64,000 nucleotides of DNA. Source: Coriobacteriia bacterium. GTDB taxonomy: Bacteria; Actinomycetota; Coriobacteriia; Coriobacteriales; Eggerthellaceae. Below are positions 41,596 through 53,483 of this stretch, piece after piece (the first letter of the stretch is position 1; each line of letters begins with the position of its first letter). The notes below the pieces were generated by a model. It had not been told where the DNA came from. It did not search any database and was given only the letters and a program-made list of their open reading frames with translations. The stretch is from contig JAUNCQ010000001.1 in assembly GCA_030526515.1 (NCBI GenBank), forward strand, positions 1-64,000, in the 5' to 3' direction. Made by a program: the position numbers and the translations under genes.

Positions 41596-44541
41596 CTATT
41601 CGTCGGAGCCGCCCAGCAGCTCCACGATCTCCCAGTCCATCTTGCTGGCGCGGATCACGTCGGCGTTTCCCACCACGCAGCGGGGACGGTCGACGGTGCA
41701 CTTCACGATGGTGCCTGCCAGGTCGCGGACCTGCTCCGGGGTGGAGTCTATGATCTGCTGGCGGGTGACCAAGCGCTCCTGCATATCCAGGCCGGCCAGG
41801 TGCCAGCCTGCCTGGGTGTGGGCTACGCTGCGGGGCTTGACCGGGGCGTCCATGCGGGCGACGGTGCTGACCACGTAGCCTTCGAACTCGTTTTGGTCCA
41901 GCTCCAGGGAGCCCAGCCAGGTGCCGGACTGCTCGAAGCGCTCGATGGTCTGGTCCAGGTGCGGGTCGCGGTAGGAGTAGTAGCGCACACCGCCCAGGCG
42001 GTTGGCGGTGAAGCCGGTTCCGTAGGCGCCGCCCTTGACGCGGACCTCGTTCCACAGGAAGTCGTAGGACAGGATGCGGCTTGCCAGCAGCCAGCTGCCG
42101 GAGTAGGGGGCCGCGTCGTCGACCAGGCTGCGGTCGTAGCCCACGGCGGCGTAGGTCACGTTGGAGGGGATCACGAAGGCTTCGTTCAGGGCCTGCGGCT
42201 CGGGAACGACCAGGGCCTTCTGCGGAGCGGGCGCGTCCTTGGCCTGGGGTGCGAACTCGGTCAGGGCTTGGTCGAGCGCCGCGTTGAAGCGGGTCAGGGA
42301 CTCCTCGGAGCCGGTGTAGCTCAGCAGCACGCAGTTGGCGGGGCGGAAGATCAGCTCCTGGAGCTCCTGGAGCTTGGCCACCAGCTGGTCGGCGCGGGCG
42401 TCGAAGTCGGCCAGCAGCTCCTTCAGGAACAAGTAGAAGCCAACGCCGCCCTTCTTCTGCCTGATCACGCCGGCGGGATCGTGGTAGGACGTCACGCGGT
42501 CTGCGGCAATGCTGTGGCCGTTGTTGAGCAGGGTCTGGTCCATGCCGGCCTTCTTCTGGGCAAGGATGCTGCGGATCTTGGCCACGTCGTCGAACTTGGT
42601 GGTGCGCAGCACCTCCTGGGACAGGCTGGCAAGGTGCTCCACCTTGCTTTCCAGGGCCGACGCGCTGACGGTCAGCGTGGGGAGCGGATGCTCGCGGTCG
42701 TCCTTGCGGCGGTGGACCTCGACGGTTTCGCCCAGGTTGCCCAGCTTGCTCTGGAGGATGGTGTCCAGCTCGGAGGCGGTGTGCTTGGCGGTGTCCAGCT
42801 TGCCCAGCAGGGACTTCATGATGGTCACGTAGGGCAGGTCCTCGAAGTCAACGCACTCCAGGCCGTAGAACTGGTACGTGTACGCGATGCCGTGGGAGGG
42901 GACGTGGTGGTACAGGCAGCCCAGGGGACCGTCGGTGCGGACCTCGGTGGGATGCAGGACGGGGGCGGGCCCGATGTCGGCCACGCCCAGGCGCGGCAGG
43001 GCGGCCTGCGCCTCGGGGGAGTCCGGCTGCTCCTGGGCCTGGCGCAGCTCGGCCACGGCCTGGTCAATGCGGGCGAAATCTTCGTCCCCCATCTCCTGCT
43101 CCATGCGGGCCAGGCGGGCGGCAGCCGCGCTTTCGGGAGCCTGGTCGGCGGATACCGGCACCAGCTCCACGCCGGCGGCATGGTCGTTGGTCAGGAAGAT
43201 CTGCTCCAGCAGCTGCTCGAAGTAGCCGGTGGTCAGCTGGGTGCGCAGGAAGGCGAACACGTCCTCGAAGCGCAGGTAGTCGTAGGCCATCTGGTCGTCA
43301 TGGAGCCAGCTGGTCATGGCGGCAATGCCGAAGGCCACGCCGTCGGAGATGCCGAAGTTGCGCTCCCTCATGACGAACTCGGCGTGGGACAGGGCGGCCT
43401 CCACCAGCTCCGGGTCCAGGCCCTGCTCGATGATGCTGCGGACCGCATTGTCCAGAGCCGGCTTGACGCGCTCGGCGGCGCCTTCGTGCAGTCCCTTGAC
43501 CGCAACGTACACGTAGGGCTGGAGCACGGAGTCGTCCAGGTTGGCGCGGACGTCGGCGCCCAGGTCGGCGTCCAGCAGCATGCGCTTCAGGGGCGCTTCG
43601 TTGGAGCCGGCCACCGCGTCAAGCAGGATGTCCGTGGCAATGAGCCTGGTGCGGTCGCGAACGTCGCCCACCACGTAGCCCAGCAGCATGCGGGCGTTTT
43701 CCGGGGTGGTCTCCATGGTCACCTGGCCGCCGAAGCTGGTGACGGGCTCCTGCATGTCCAGCGGGTTGGGTGCGCCGGCGTTGGCGTGGAGCTGGGCGAA
43801 GGGAGTCAGGTACTCCTGGTCCAGGAACCTCAGGAAGCGGTCCAGGTCCAGGTCGCCGTACAGGGTCAGGTAGCTGTTGTCCAGCCGGTAGTGGCGGGCG
43901 TGGTTGTCCAGGAACTGCTCGTAGGTCAGCTCGGGGATGGCCTCCGGGTCGCCGCCGGACTCGAAGCGATAGGCGGTCTGGGGGAATAGCGCCTGGCTCA
44001 GGGCGTTGTGCAGCACGGAGCCGGGGTCGGACAGGGCGCCCTTCATTTCGTTATAGACCACGCCGTTATAGGACAGATGGCCGTCCTCATGCTCCAGGTG
44101 CCAGCCCTCCTGCTGGAAGATCTGCTCCTTCTGGTAGATGGCCGGGTTCAGCACGGCGTCCAGGTACACGTCCATCAGGTTCAGCAGGTCGGTTTCGTTG
44201 GTGCTGGCCACGGGGTAGACCGTCTTGTCCGAAAAGGTCATGGCGTTCAGGAACGTCTGCATGCTGGTCTTGATCAGGTCCACGAAGGGTTCCTTCACGG
44301 GGAACTTGGCGCTGCCGCACAGCACCGAGTGCTCCAGGATGTGGAAGACGCCGGTGTCGTCGGACGGGGGAGTCTTGAAGCCAATGCTGAAGGCCTTGTT
44401 GTTGTCGTCGTTGCGCATGTAGAGCAGGCGGGCGCCGCTGGCCTGGTGGCGCAGCACGTGGGCGCTGCCGTCGATCTCAGGCACGTCCGCGTTCTGCTCA
44501 ACCATGAACCCGTGGATGAGCATGCCGGTTTGAAGTTCCAT
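41596..44541 (-). CDS. M16C family zinc metalloprotease (presequence protease-like)
   Basis: A 981-residue inverzincin. The inverted zinc motif is HILEH (H67, E70, H71) with the third ligand in GVVYNEMKGA. The rest follows the M16C layout of PreP and falcilysin, which degrade peptides up to about 65 residues. There is no signal peptide, so it is cytoplasmic. The ATG at 44541 was chosen for GGAG 9 bases upstream; an in-frame ATG 12 codons earlier (44577) is less likely. It appears monocistronic and may recycle signal or other peptides. Confidence 0.92.
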   Translation of the reverse strand: MELQTGMLIHGFMVEQNADVPEIDGSAHVLRHQASGARLLYMRNDDNNKAFSIGFKTPPSDDTGVFHILEHSVLCGSAKFPVKEPFVDLIKTSMQTFLNAMTFSDKTVYPVASTNETDLLNLMDVYLDAVLNPAIYQKEQIFQQEGWHLEHEDGHLSYNGVVYNEMKGALSDPGSVLHNALSQALFPQTAYRFESGGDPEAIPELTYEQFLDNHARHYRLDNSYLTLYGDLDLDRFLRFLDQEYLTPFAQLHANAGAPNPLDMQEPVTSFGGQVTMETTPENARMLLGYVVGDVRDRTRLIATDILLDAVAGSNEAPLKRMLLDADLGADVRANLDDSVLQPYVYVAVKGLHEGAAERVKPALDNAVRSIIEQGLDPELVEAALSHAEFVMRERNFGISDGVAFGIAAMTSWLHDDQMAYDYLRFEDVFAFLRTQLTTGYFEQLLEQIFLTNDHAAGVELVPVSADQAPESAAAARLARMEQEMGDEDFARIDQAVAELRQAQEQPDSPEAQAALPRLGVADIGPAPVLHPTEVRTDGPLGCLYHHVPSHGIAYTYQFYGLECVDFEDLPYVTIMKSLLGKLDTAKHTASELDTILQSKLGNLGETVEVHRRKDDREHPLPTLTVSASALESKVEHLASLSQEVLRTTKFDDVAKIRSILAQKKAGMDQTLLNNGHSIAADRVTSYHDPAGVIRQKKGGVGFYLFLKELLADFDARADQLVAKLQELQELIFRPANCVLLSYTGSEESLTRFNAALDQALTEFAPQAKDAPAPQKALVVPEPQALNEAFVIPSNVTYAAVGYDRSLVDDAAPYSGSWLLASRILSYDFLWNEVRVKGGAYGTGFTANRLGGVRYYSYRDPHLDQTIERFEQSGTWLGSLELDQNEFEGYVVSTVARMDAPVKPRSVAHTQAGWHLAGLDMQERLVTRQQIIDSTPEQVRDLAGTIVKCTVDRPRCVVGNADVIRASKMDWEIVELLGGSDE

Positions 44542-44623
44542 GTGGTCTCCGTTCCTGATGAGCGTGGGATTCTGCATTCGTGCTATTTTCCCACAACGGC
44601 GCGTCGGCAGGGCCCGCGTGCCC

Positions 44624-44629
44624 TATAAT
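44624..44629 (+). promoter_or_regulatory. -10 box (TATAAT) for the 128-residue protein
   Basis: A perfect -10 hexamer about 94 bases before the ATG, divergent from the protease gene, with no clear -35. Confidence 0.5.
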
Positions 44630-44722
44630 CAGGGGATTAATGTGACCGATGCGTCCCCCAAGGCGGGACGCGGGAGCCTGGCTGGACCAGGGTTCCCTCA
44701 TCAGGGCGAAAGGAAGGGCGGC

Positions 44723-45109
44723 ATGGCCGAGAAGCGCACGTACTCCCACATCAGCGTGGGGCAGGAAGACCAGGACCAGGTCATCTACGCGGGCGTGCGG
44801 CCCCAGGCGGCCCCGGAGTCGGGGCCCGCGGTGGCCGTGGGCGCTGCCGTGGTGGCGGAGCCCGAGGGTGCGGCGGCCGTGGTGGCCGAGCCGGAGCCTG
44901 CGGCTGAGCCCGAGGCCCCGGCGGCTGTTTCGCCCAAGGCTGCCGCCAAGCCTGCGGTCCCCAAGAAGGAGCGGTTCCAGGAGCAGACCCTGGAGGACCT
45001 GGAGGCGGAGCCCATGTCCGGCCTGCAGAAGGGCGTGCTTGCCGCGGCCGCGTTGTTCGTGGTGGCCTTTGCGGTCTACTGGTTCGTGCTCCGACCCATG
45101 GGAGCCTAG
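44723..45109 (+). CDS. Small single-helix membrane protein
   Basis: A 128-residue protein of unknown function. It starts with a soluble segment (EKRTYSHISVGQEDQDQ), has a 55-residue Ala/Pro/Glu-rich linker, a charged patch (KKERFQEQTLEDLEAE) and one C-terminal helix (GVLAAAALFVVAFAVYWFV). The N-terminus is probably cytoplasmic, with the helix as a tail anchor. Its ribosome binding site, AGGAAGGG, directly continues a GGGCGAAA copy at 44704-44711. No function is suggested by the neighbours. Confidence 0.75.
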   Translation: MAEKRTYSHISVGQEDQDQVIYAGVRPQAAPESGPAVAVGAAVVAEPEGAAAVVAEPEPAAEPEAPAAVSPKAAAKPAVPKKERFQEQTLEDLEAEPMSGLQKGVLAAAALFVVAFAVYWFVLRPMGA

Positions 45110-45224
45110 CGTTTTCCAAGGTCACAGGGCCGTTTAATTTACAATTTGTATTGAAATAATCCGTAAGGTGGGATAAAGTCAGGTCAAGCCTGCAATGGTT
45201 CCTTGTTTGATGAAAGGAGCCACT

Positions 45225-47777
45225 GTGGCCGATTTTCTTACTGCCTCGCTCTGCCGAGGCCGTCGAATCCGACTGATCGAATCCCTTCACGTGAGGCCCC
45301 GCGCCCATCTGGTGGCTCGTCTGATGCATGAGCGCTCGGTGCCGCGCTTCATCGTTGCGCCCACCGGCTTCGGAAAGACCCATCTTGCCCTTGAGTACGC
45401 CCAGACCGTGTTCGGCCTTGAGCACGTGAGCTGGGTCGACGGCAAGAGCCCCTGCTTCCTGCGCGACCTGGACGGCGGCCATCTTGCCGAGCGCCTCCAG
45501 GAGCTGGACCCCGACCTTGCCCTGGCGGTCTTCGACGACCTGCCGCGGCTGAGCGGGTCCCGCGCTGACGAGTTCTCCCGCGTCATCGACGAGCTGCTGC
45601 TGGCATCTTGCGAGGTGCTGGTGGCCACCACTCCTTCCTGCGATGCCTACTCCCGCCGCCAAAGCGACCGCATACGCGTTGGCTTCGACCAGTTGCTGGT
45701 CTGCGAGCGCGACCAGGACTGGTCCGAGGGCCTGGGCAAGCGCCCTGCCCACGCCCGCATTCCGCTGCTGGCCTGGGGTCCCGCCGATGCGGCGGATCAG
45801 CTGGTGCGGGGCATGGTGCAGGAGGACCTACCCGACCAGGTGAGCCTGGCGCTGTTCGTGTTGTTGGCGGTCCAGTCCGGCCGCATCGAGGACGTGCGCT
45901 ACCGCGTGCAGCAGCTCAGCGAGGACGCCCTGCGGGTGCTGGAGCGTGAGTACCTGGCGCTGGGCCTTTCGCCCGACCGCGAGACCTTCGAGGCCGTGGA
46001 CGTTTCCGTGGACACCCTGCGGCGGGTGTTCTCCAGCCGGCTGGACGGCATGGTGGCCCATGCGCAGGTGGCCGACCGCAGCGAGCTGGCGGCCATCGTG
46101 GCCCAGGTCCTGCTGGATGCCGGCGACCGGGCCCGGGCCTGCGACCTGATTCGCGCCTTTGCCCTGCGTCGCCCCTCCGCCGACTGGCTGGCCCTGCATG
46201 AGGCGGAGCTGATCAGCATGGACTCCCTGGCCTCCGTGTGCCTGCTGGCCGAGGCATCCGCTGCTCCCAAGGGCGTGGAGGGCCAGCGGATGGCCCTGGC
46301 CCAGGCCTGGCGGTTCCACCTGATGGGCATGGACGAGCTTGCCCGGGAGCGCCTGGCGCCCCTTTCCGGCCGGGCCCACGTGATCCGCTCGGTGCGGGGC
46401 TGGGCCCTGTGCCTGGGCATCCTCATCTCCGACGTGGAGCGGGCCGTGGCCCTGTCCAGCGACCTGACAGCCCTGTTTTCCCAGGGCGAAGGCGAAGCCG
46501 ACCAGTCGTCGGTGGACAAGGACCAGCTCATGCCCGGGTTCCCGGCGGCATGGGGCGAATGGGTCGCCGTGGCCCGGGTGCTGTGCTCGCTGGTGCGGGA
46601 AAACGCCGACCCCGACCTGCTGTGGGAGGGGGTGTCCGCCGACGACCTGACCGAGGCCTGCCGCGACCTGCTGGCCACCATCTTGCTGGGGCAGGGGAGC
46701 GCTGCCGCCGCGGCCTTCGTCTGCCGACGGGTAGAGACCTTGGCGGACCGCTATGACCTGGGACGCCGACCGGCGCTGATGCTGGCGTCCGTCCGCTGCC
46801 TGGGCTCCACGGATCCCAACGTGCGCGCTTTCGCCCTGGGCATGAACCCCGCCGCGCTGGACTCCGTCATCTGGGCCGATGCCGAGGTGAGCAACCAGGC
46901 GTGGCTCTTCCGCAAGAGCATCCAGGTGGTCACCACCGGCTTCGGCACCCAGGTCAAGCGCAAGGTGTCCGTCCGTCGTCCCGGTGCGGCGGAGCGTCGG
47001 CCGGAGGCGACCCACGTCCCGCAGCTGCACATCCGCCTGATCGGCGGCCTGGTGGTGCTCATGGACGGCCGCGACGTGTCCAGCGACTTCCTGCGCCGCC
47101 GCAAGGTCTGCAGCCTGCTGTGCCTGCTTGCCCTGAACGTGGGCCGGGAGGTGCCCCGCGACCGGGTGGTGCAGACCCTGTGGCCGGAAAAGGATGCGGT
47201 TTCGTCCGTGAAGAACCTGTACAGCGTGTGGTCGTCACTGCGGGCGCTGCTGAAGGTGGGGCAGGCCTGTCCCTACCTGGAGCGCACCCAGGGCGGATTC
47301 AGGCTGGAGGCGGCCAACGTGACCGTGGACGTGAGCCAGGTCCGCGACCTGTGCCGGACCCTGCGCCTGGAGATCCCCGATCCTGCCACGTGGCGCTCCC
47401 TGCTGGCCGACTTCGACGACCTGGTGTCCGGCGTGCTGCTTCCGTCCGAGACCGTCAACCCGGTGGTGCTCCACGAGAGGGAGGCCCTGGCGACCCGTCT
47501 GGTGGATGCGCTGCTCTCGTCCGCGGAAAAGCTGCTTGACATGGGCGAAATAGAGCTTGCCCGCGAGTTCGCCGGCCGTGCCCTGGAACAGGGGCAGGAG
47601 CGGGAGGACGCCTACTACCTGAACATGCGCTGCCTGCTGGCCTGCGGCCATCGGGAGGCGGCCATAAGCATGTACTTCCGCAACCGCACCTTCCTGGCGG
47701 AAACGCTGGGAATTGACCCCTCGGCCAAGGTCATAGAGCTGTATCGGAGCATCCTGGAGGACGAGGAGCCGTTCTAG
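45225..47777 (+). CDS. Large ATPase regulator with C-terminal SARP-like DNA-binding and BTAD domains
   Basis: An 850-residue regulator. N-terminal ATPase of the MalT/STAND type: P-loop APTGFGKTHLA and Walker B ALAVFDDLPR. A helical, TPR-like middle follows. From about residue 600 comes an OmpR-like winged helix (LHIRLIGGLVVLMDGRDVSS) and then a bacterial transcriptional activation domain ending in LGIDPSAKVIELYRSIL. In LuxR-family LAL regulators the DNA-binding domain is different, and in AfsR it is N-terminal, so the order here is distinctive. GTG at 45225 was chosen since AAAGGAG lies 5 bases upstream. The target genes are unknown. Confidence 0.85.
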   Translation: MADFLTASLCRGRRIRLIESLHVRPRAHLVARLMHERSVPRFIVAPTGFGKTHLALEYAQTVFGLEHVSWVDGKSPCFLRDLDGGHLAERLQELDPDLALAVFDDLPRLSGSRADEFSRVIDELLLASCEVLVATTPSCDAYSRRQSDRIRVGFDQLLVCERDQDWSEGLGKRPAHARIPLLAWGPADAADQLVRGMVQEDLPDQVSLALFVLLAVQSGRIEDVRYRVQQLSEDALRVLEREYLALGLSPDRETFEAVDVSVDTLRRVFSSRLDGMVAHAQVADRSELAAIVAQVLLDAGDRARACDLIRAFALRRPSADWLALHEAELISMDSLASVCLLAEASAAPKGVEGQRMALAQAWRFHLMGMDELARERLAPLSGRAHVIRSVRGWALCLGILISDVERAVALSSDLTALFSQGEGEADQSSVDKDQLMPGFPAAWGEWVAVARVLCSLVRENADPDLLWEGVSADDLTEACRDLLATILLGQGSAAAAAFVCRRVETLADRYDLGRRPALMLASVRCLGSTDPNVRAFALGMNPAALDSVIWADAEVSNQAWLFRKSIQVVTTGFGTQVKRKVSVRRPGAAERRPEATHVPQLHIRLIGGLVVLMDGRDVSSDFLRRRKVCSLLCLLALNVGREVPRDRVVQTLWPEKDAVSSVKNLYSVWSSLRALLKVGQACPYLERTQGGFRLEAANVTVDVSQVRDLCRTLRLEIPDPATWRSLLADFDDLVSGVLLPSETVNPVVLHEREALATRLVDALLSSAEKLLDMGEIELAREFAGRALEQGQEREDAYYLNMRCLLACGHREAAISMYFRNRTFLAETLGIDPSAKVIELYRSILEDEEPF

Positions 47778-47796
47778 GCGCTGATTCCCCGGTTTT

Positions 47797-47823
47797 GCCC
47801 TGTCGCTTGGCGGGCGGCAGGGC
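47797..47823 (+). terminator. Terminator of the regulator gene
   Basis: GCCCTGTCGC and GCGGCAGGGC with a 7-base loop and one G-T pair. The tail is CTTTCGCCC, so the octamer at 47825-47832 overlaps it. Confidence 0.7.
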
Positions 47824-47946
47824 CTTTCGCCCTCCTGTAAGGGAACTGTGTAGACCGCCGTCCGAAACCTCTGGTGTGATACAGTAAATCGTTATAAAGT
47901 GAGTACTACTATCACTATGCATATATCCTAGAGAAAGAATAGGCAA

Positions 47947-50751
<2,805 letters not shown>

Positions 50752-50790
50752 GGTCGGGCCTGAGAACTGACTGACATATGAGTAATCCGA

Positions 50791-50818
50791 GGAGGCTGGG
50801 TGCGCTGCGCCCGGCCTC
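50791..50818 (+). promoter_or_regulatory. Hairpin between secA and prfB
   Basis: GAGGAGGC and GCCTCCTC pair around a GC-rich loop, 20 bases before the prfB ATG. No T run follows, so it is more likely a processing or translational control structure than a terminator. Confidence 0.4.
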
Positions 50819-50837
50819 CTCCGACCATGAGGTAACG

Positions 50838-51944
50838 ATGAGCGAGCGAGACCTGAAGACCATCGACGAGCTGGCGGAGCGCGTCAAGGACGCCCACGCC
50901 TTCCTGCATATTGACCAGAAGACCATTCGCCTGGCCGACCTGGATCGCGAGTGCGCCGCCCCGGGGTTCTGGGACGACGCCGCCCATGCCACTGCCGTGT
51001 CCAAGGACGCCTCTATCCTGCGCGACGTCATTGCCCAGTACGACCGTGCCGTGGGCCTGCTCGACGACGCCCGCGCCGCGCTGGAGCTGGCGGGGGAGGA
51101 CCCGGACTTCGCCGAGGAGGCGGAGGCCGAGGCGGCCGAGCTGCTGGATGCGCTGGAGCCGCTGCTGGACGAGCTGGAGATCTCCAGCTGGTTCACGGGT
51201 GAGTTCGACGAAGGCGACGCCATCGTGTCCATCAACCCCGGCCAGGGCGGCCTGGAGGCCCAGGACTGGGCGGAGATGCTGTTCAAGATGCTGACCCGCT
51301 ACTGCGAGTCCAAGGGCTGGAAGGTCCACGTGCTGGAGACCGTGGCGGGCGAGGGCATAGGCCTGGACCGTGCCAGCTTCCAGGTGGAGGGCCACAACGC
51401 CTATGGCATGCTCCGCAGCGAAAACGGCGTGCATCGCCTGGTGCGCATCAGCCCCACCGACCTGAAGGGCCGTCGCCAGACCACCTTCGGCGCCGTGGAG
51501 GTGCTGCCCGTGCTGCCGGACACCGTGGAGGTTGACCTGGACCCCAACGACATCCGCGTGGACGTGTATCGCTCCAGCGGCCCCGGCGGCCAGTGCGTCA
51601 ACACCACCGACAGCGCCGTGCGGCTGACCCACCTGCCCACCGGCATCGTGGTTACCTGCCAGAACCAGAAGTCCCAGCTGCAGAACAAGGACGCCGCCAT
51701 GCGCGTGCTGCGCGCCCGCCTGTACGAGCTGGAGGAAAAGAAGCGCGCCGCCCAGGTGGACGAGCTCCGCGGCGACCAGATGGCCAACTCCTTCGGCAGC
51801 CAGATCCGCAACTACGTGCTGTATCCGTACCAGATGGTCAAGGACGTTCGCAGCGGCGTGGAGACCAGCAACGTGGACGCTGTCCTGGGCGGTGACCTGG
51901 AGCAGTTCGTCATCGGCTACCACAAGTGGCACGTGTCCCAGTAG
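50838..51944 (+). CDS. prfB: Peptide chain release factor 2
   Basis: Recognises UGA and UAA stops. The 368-residue protein has the catalytic GGQ at 250-252 ([10 protein letters not shown]). The stop-recognition tripeptide, SPF in most RF2, reads SPT at 205-207 ([12 protein letters not shown]). No +1 programmed frameshift is needed: the frame is open from the ATG at 50838 (after GAGGT), whereas most bacterial prfB genes have an in-frame UGA near codon 25. The in-frame ATG at 50778 lies ahead of a hairpin and is less likely as start. Confidence 0.93.
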   Translation: MSERDLKTIDELAERVKDAHAFLHIDQKTIRLADLDRECAAPGFWDDAAHATAVSKDASILRDVIAQYDRAVGLLDDARAALELAGEDPDFAEEAEAEAAELLDALEPLLDELEISSWFTGEFDEGDAIVSINPGQGGLEAQDWAEMLFKMLTRYCESKGWKVHVLETVAGEGIGLDRASFQVEGHNAYGMLRSENGVHRLVRISPTDLKGRRQTTFGAVEVLPVLPDTVEVDLDPNDIRVDVYRSSGPGGQCVNTTDSAVRLTHLPTGIVVTCQNQKSQLQNKDAAMRVLRARLYELEEKKRAAQVDELRGDQMANSFGSQIRNYVLYPYQMVKDVRSGVETSNVDAVLGGDLEQFVIGYHKWHVSQ

Positions 51945-52010
51945 CGCGCTAGCCGCGCCCGCGGCGGCGCGCGGCGCAGGCCGCGACGCCGACCTTGCGT
52001 TCGGACTCGA

Positions 52011-52038
52011 CGGGCGCCCGGGTTTTCCCGGGCGCCCG
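52011..52038 (+). terminator. Terminator of prfB
   Basis: Perfect arms CGGGCGCCCGGG and CCCGGGCGCCCG enclose a TTTT loop. The tail is TTCTGCTTT. Confidence 0.85.
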
Positions 52039-52094
52039 TTCTGCTTTCGGGCGTCGCTCGTTCGCGGGTTCGTTCCGGCTGTCGGCTCCCGTAA

Positions 52095-52508
52095 TGTGCG
52101 AACGATTCGTGGTCGTTCACGATTTGGGGTCCTGCAATGTGGGAACGGAATTTCGTTCCCAAGATGAGGGCGGCCGGAGTGCGAATGCTTCTGGGGCGTT
52201 CGCACATGGGGGAGGGACAGTGTGCGCACGATTATCCGTGCACACAATGAGCGCGGCGATTATGGGAATGGATTTCGGGCCGAAAAAGCGTTCCCACAGT
52301 ATGCGCCGTCGAAGTGCGAATGACTTGGGAGGGAGAATCCGTTCGCACATTGGGGGTCCGGGCGGGTTTGGGCCACTTACCCCCGTTGTGCGAACGAGGT
52401 CGGCGTTCCCACAACGCGAGTGCTCGGAGTGCGAATGGATTTCGGGGCCTGATTTCGTGCGCACGGCGAGGGGCTGCGATGTGCGCACGACTTGGTCGGC
52501 CGCGTGCA
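52095..52508. repeat. Array of about nine short palindromic units
   Basis: Each unit has a left arm like TGTGCGAACG and a right arm like CGTTCGCACA. Left arms start at 52095, 52138, 52178, 52221, 52261, 52313, 52387, 52428 and 52480; right arms at 52114, 52154, 52197, 52237, 52289, 52340, 52404, 52456 and 52503. The first and last right arms are degenerate. The distance from a right arm to the next left arm is exactly 24 bases in 7 of 8 cases and 47 in the other, whereas left-to-right distance varies from 16 to 28. Arms of one unit usually change together (GTGGGAACG with CGTTCCCA; GTGCGCACG with CGTGCACAC), so the dyad is kept. The spacers are not repeats. Confidence 0.85.
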
Positions 52509-52650
52509 GGGGAGCGTGGCCGCAGCTACGGAGCGCCCGCGTCCGTAGGGCACCCGACCTGCGGCGGGATCAGCTGTTCTGCCTGATTCTTGGCAAATTG
52601 CGCTATCATGTACCCCGTATGTGTAAAATCACCGCACGGGAGGCAGGGAA

Positions 52651-53472
52651 ATGGATCAATCCCAACTTCAATCGACGGCAGCCGAGATGCGCCGTGACAT
52701 CGTTCGAATGATCGCTGAGGCAGGTAGCGGACACCCCGGCGGGTCCCTGTCCTGCATCGATATCCTGACGGCACTGTACTTCGGTGACGTGCTCAACCAT
52801 GATCCCGCCGATCCCAAGAAGGCGGACCGCGACTACTTCTTCCTGGCCAAGGGCCATGCCGCGCCGGCGCTGTACGCCACGCTGGCCCATGCCGGCTACT
52901 TCCCGGTCGAGGAGCTCATGACCCTTCGCAAGCTGGGCACCCGCCTGCAGGGCCATCCGGACTCCAACCAGCTGCCGGGCGTCGAGGTTTCCACCGGCTC
53001 CCTGGGCCAGGGCCTGTCCATCGCCGCCGGCACCGCCTGCGGCCTGAAGCTGCAGGACCTGCCGGGCACCGTCTTCACCGTTCTGGGCGACGGCGAGTGC
53101 GAGGAGGGCCAGGTCTGGGAGGCGGCGATGTTCGCCGCCCACCGCAAGCTGGGCAACCTGGTGGCCATCGTGGACCACAACGGCCTTCAGATCGACGGCA
53201 ACATTACCGACGTGTGCAATCCGGAGGACTTCACCGCCAAGTTCGAGGCCTTCGGCTGGGACGTGACCACCGTTGACGGCCATGACATCCCCGCGCTGAT
53301 CAAGGTGCTGGGCGAAGCCAAGGCCGCAGGTGGCGAAAAGCCCCATGCCATCATCGCCGAGACCGTCAAGGGCAAGGGCGTCTCCTTCATGGAGAACCAG
53401 GCCGGCTGGCACGGCAAGGCACCGAACGCTGAGCAACTGGAAGCCGCTCTTTCCGAGCTGGCGGGCGAATAG
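52651..53472 (+). CDS. Transketolase, N-terminal subunit
   Basis: A 273-residue TPP-binding half of a split transketolase. Seen: GSGHPGGSLSCIDILTALYF near the start, GHAAPALYATLA, GSLGQGLSIA and GDGECEEGQVWEA with the TPP motif ending at DHNGLQ. The ATG follows GGGAGG. The C-terminal half is the next gene, 11 bases on. Split transketolases are common in Actinobacteria, Firmicutes and archaea. Role: non-oxidative pentose phosphate exchange of two-carbon units. Confidence 0.94.
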   Translation: MDQSQLQSTAAEMRRDIVRMIAEAGSGHPGGSLSCIDILTALYFGDVLNHDPADPKKADRDYFFLAKGHAAPALYATLAHAGYFPVEELMTLRKLGTRLQGHPDSNQLPGVEVSTGSLGQGLSIAAGTACGLKLQDLPGTVFTVLGDGECEEGQVWEAAMFAAHRKLGNLVAIVDHNGLQIDGNITDVCNPEDFTAKFEAFGWDVTTVDGHDIPALIKVLGEAKAAGGEKPHAIIAETVKGKGVSFMENQAGWHGKAPNAEQLEAALSELAGE

Positions 53473-53483
53473 GAGGATCCACC

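Larger units (their letters stand above)
51945..52650. other. Long intergenic region with terminator and palindrome array
   Basis: The largest gene-free stretch of the window (706 bases). It contains a terminator (52011-52038) and an ordered palindrome array (52095-52508), described separately. The last 140 bases lead into transketolase, with TTGGCA at 52590-52595 and TATCAT at 52604-52609 spaced too closely for a normal promoter. Open frames crossing the array, such as 51995-52711, have no coding character. Confidence 0.7.

Noticed and set aside
52095-52508. CRISPR array
   Set aside because: Units are imperfect palindromes with variable arms, spacers are 6-18 and 14 bases, and there are no cas genes.
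52095-52508. Array of LexA boxes
   Set aside because: Arms share CGAAC/GTTCG-like bases with SOS boxes, but the arm spacing is longer and variable instead of 4 bases.
51995-52711. Open frames across the palindrome array
   Set aside because: They span a terminator and the array, show repeated basic/Arg-Ser composition in all frames, and overlap transketolase.
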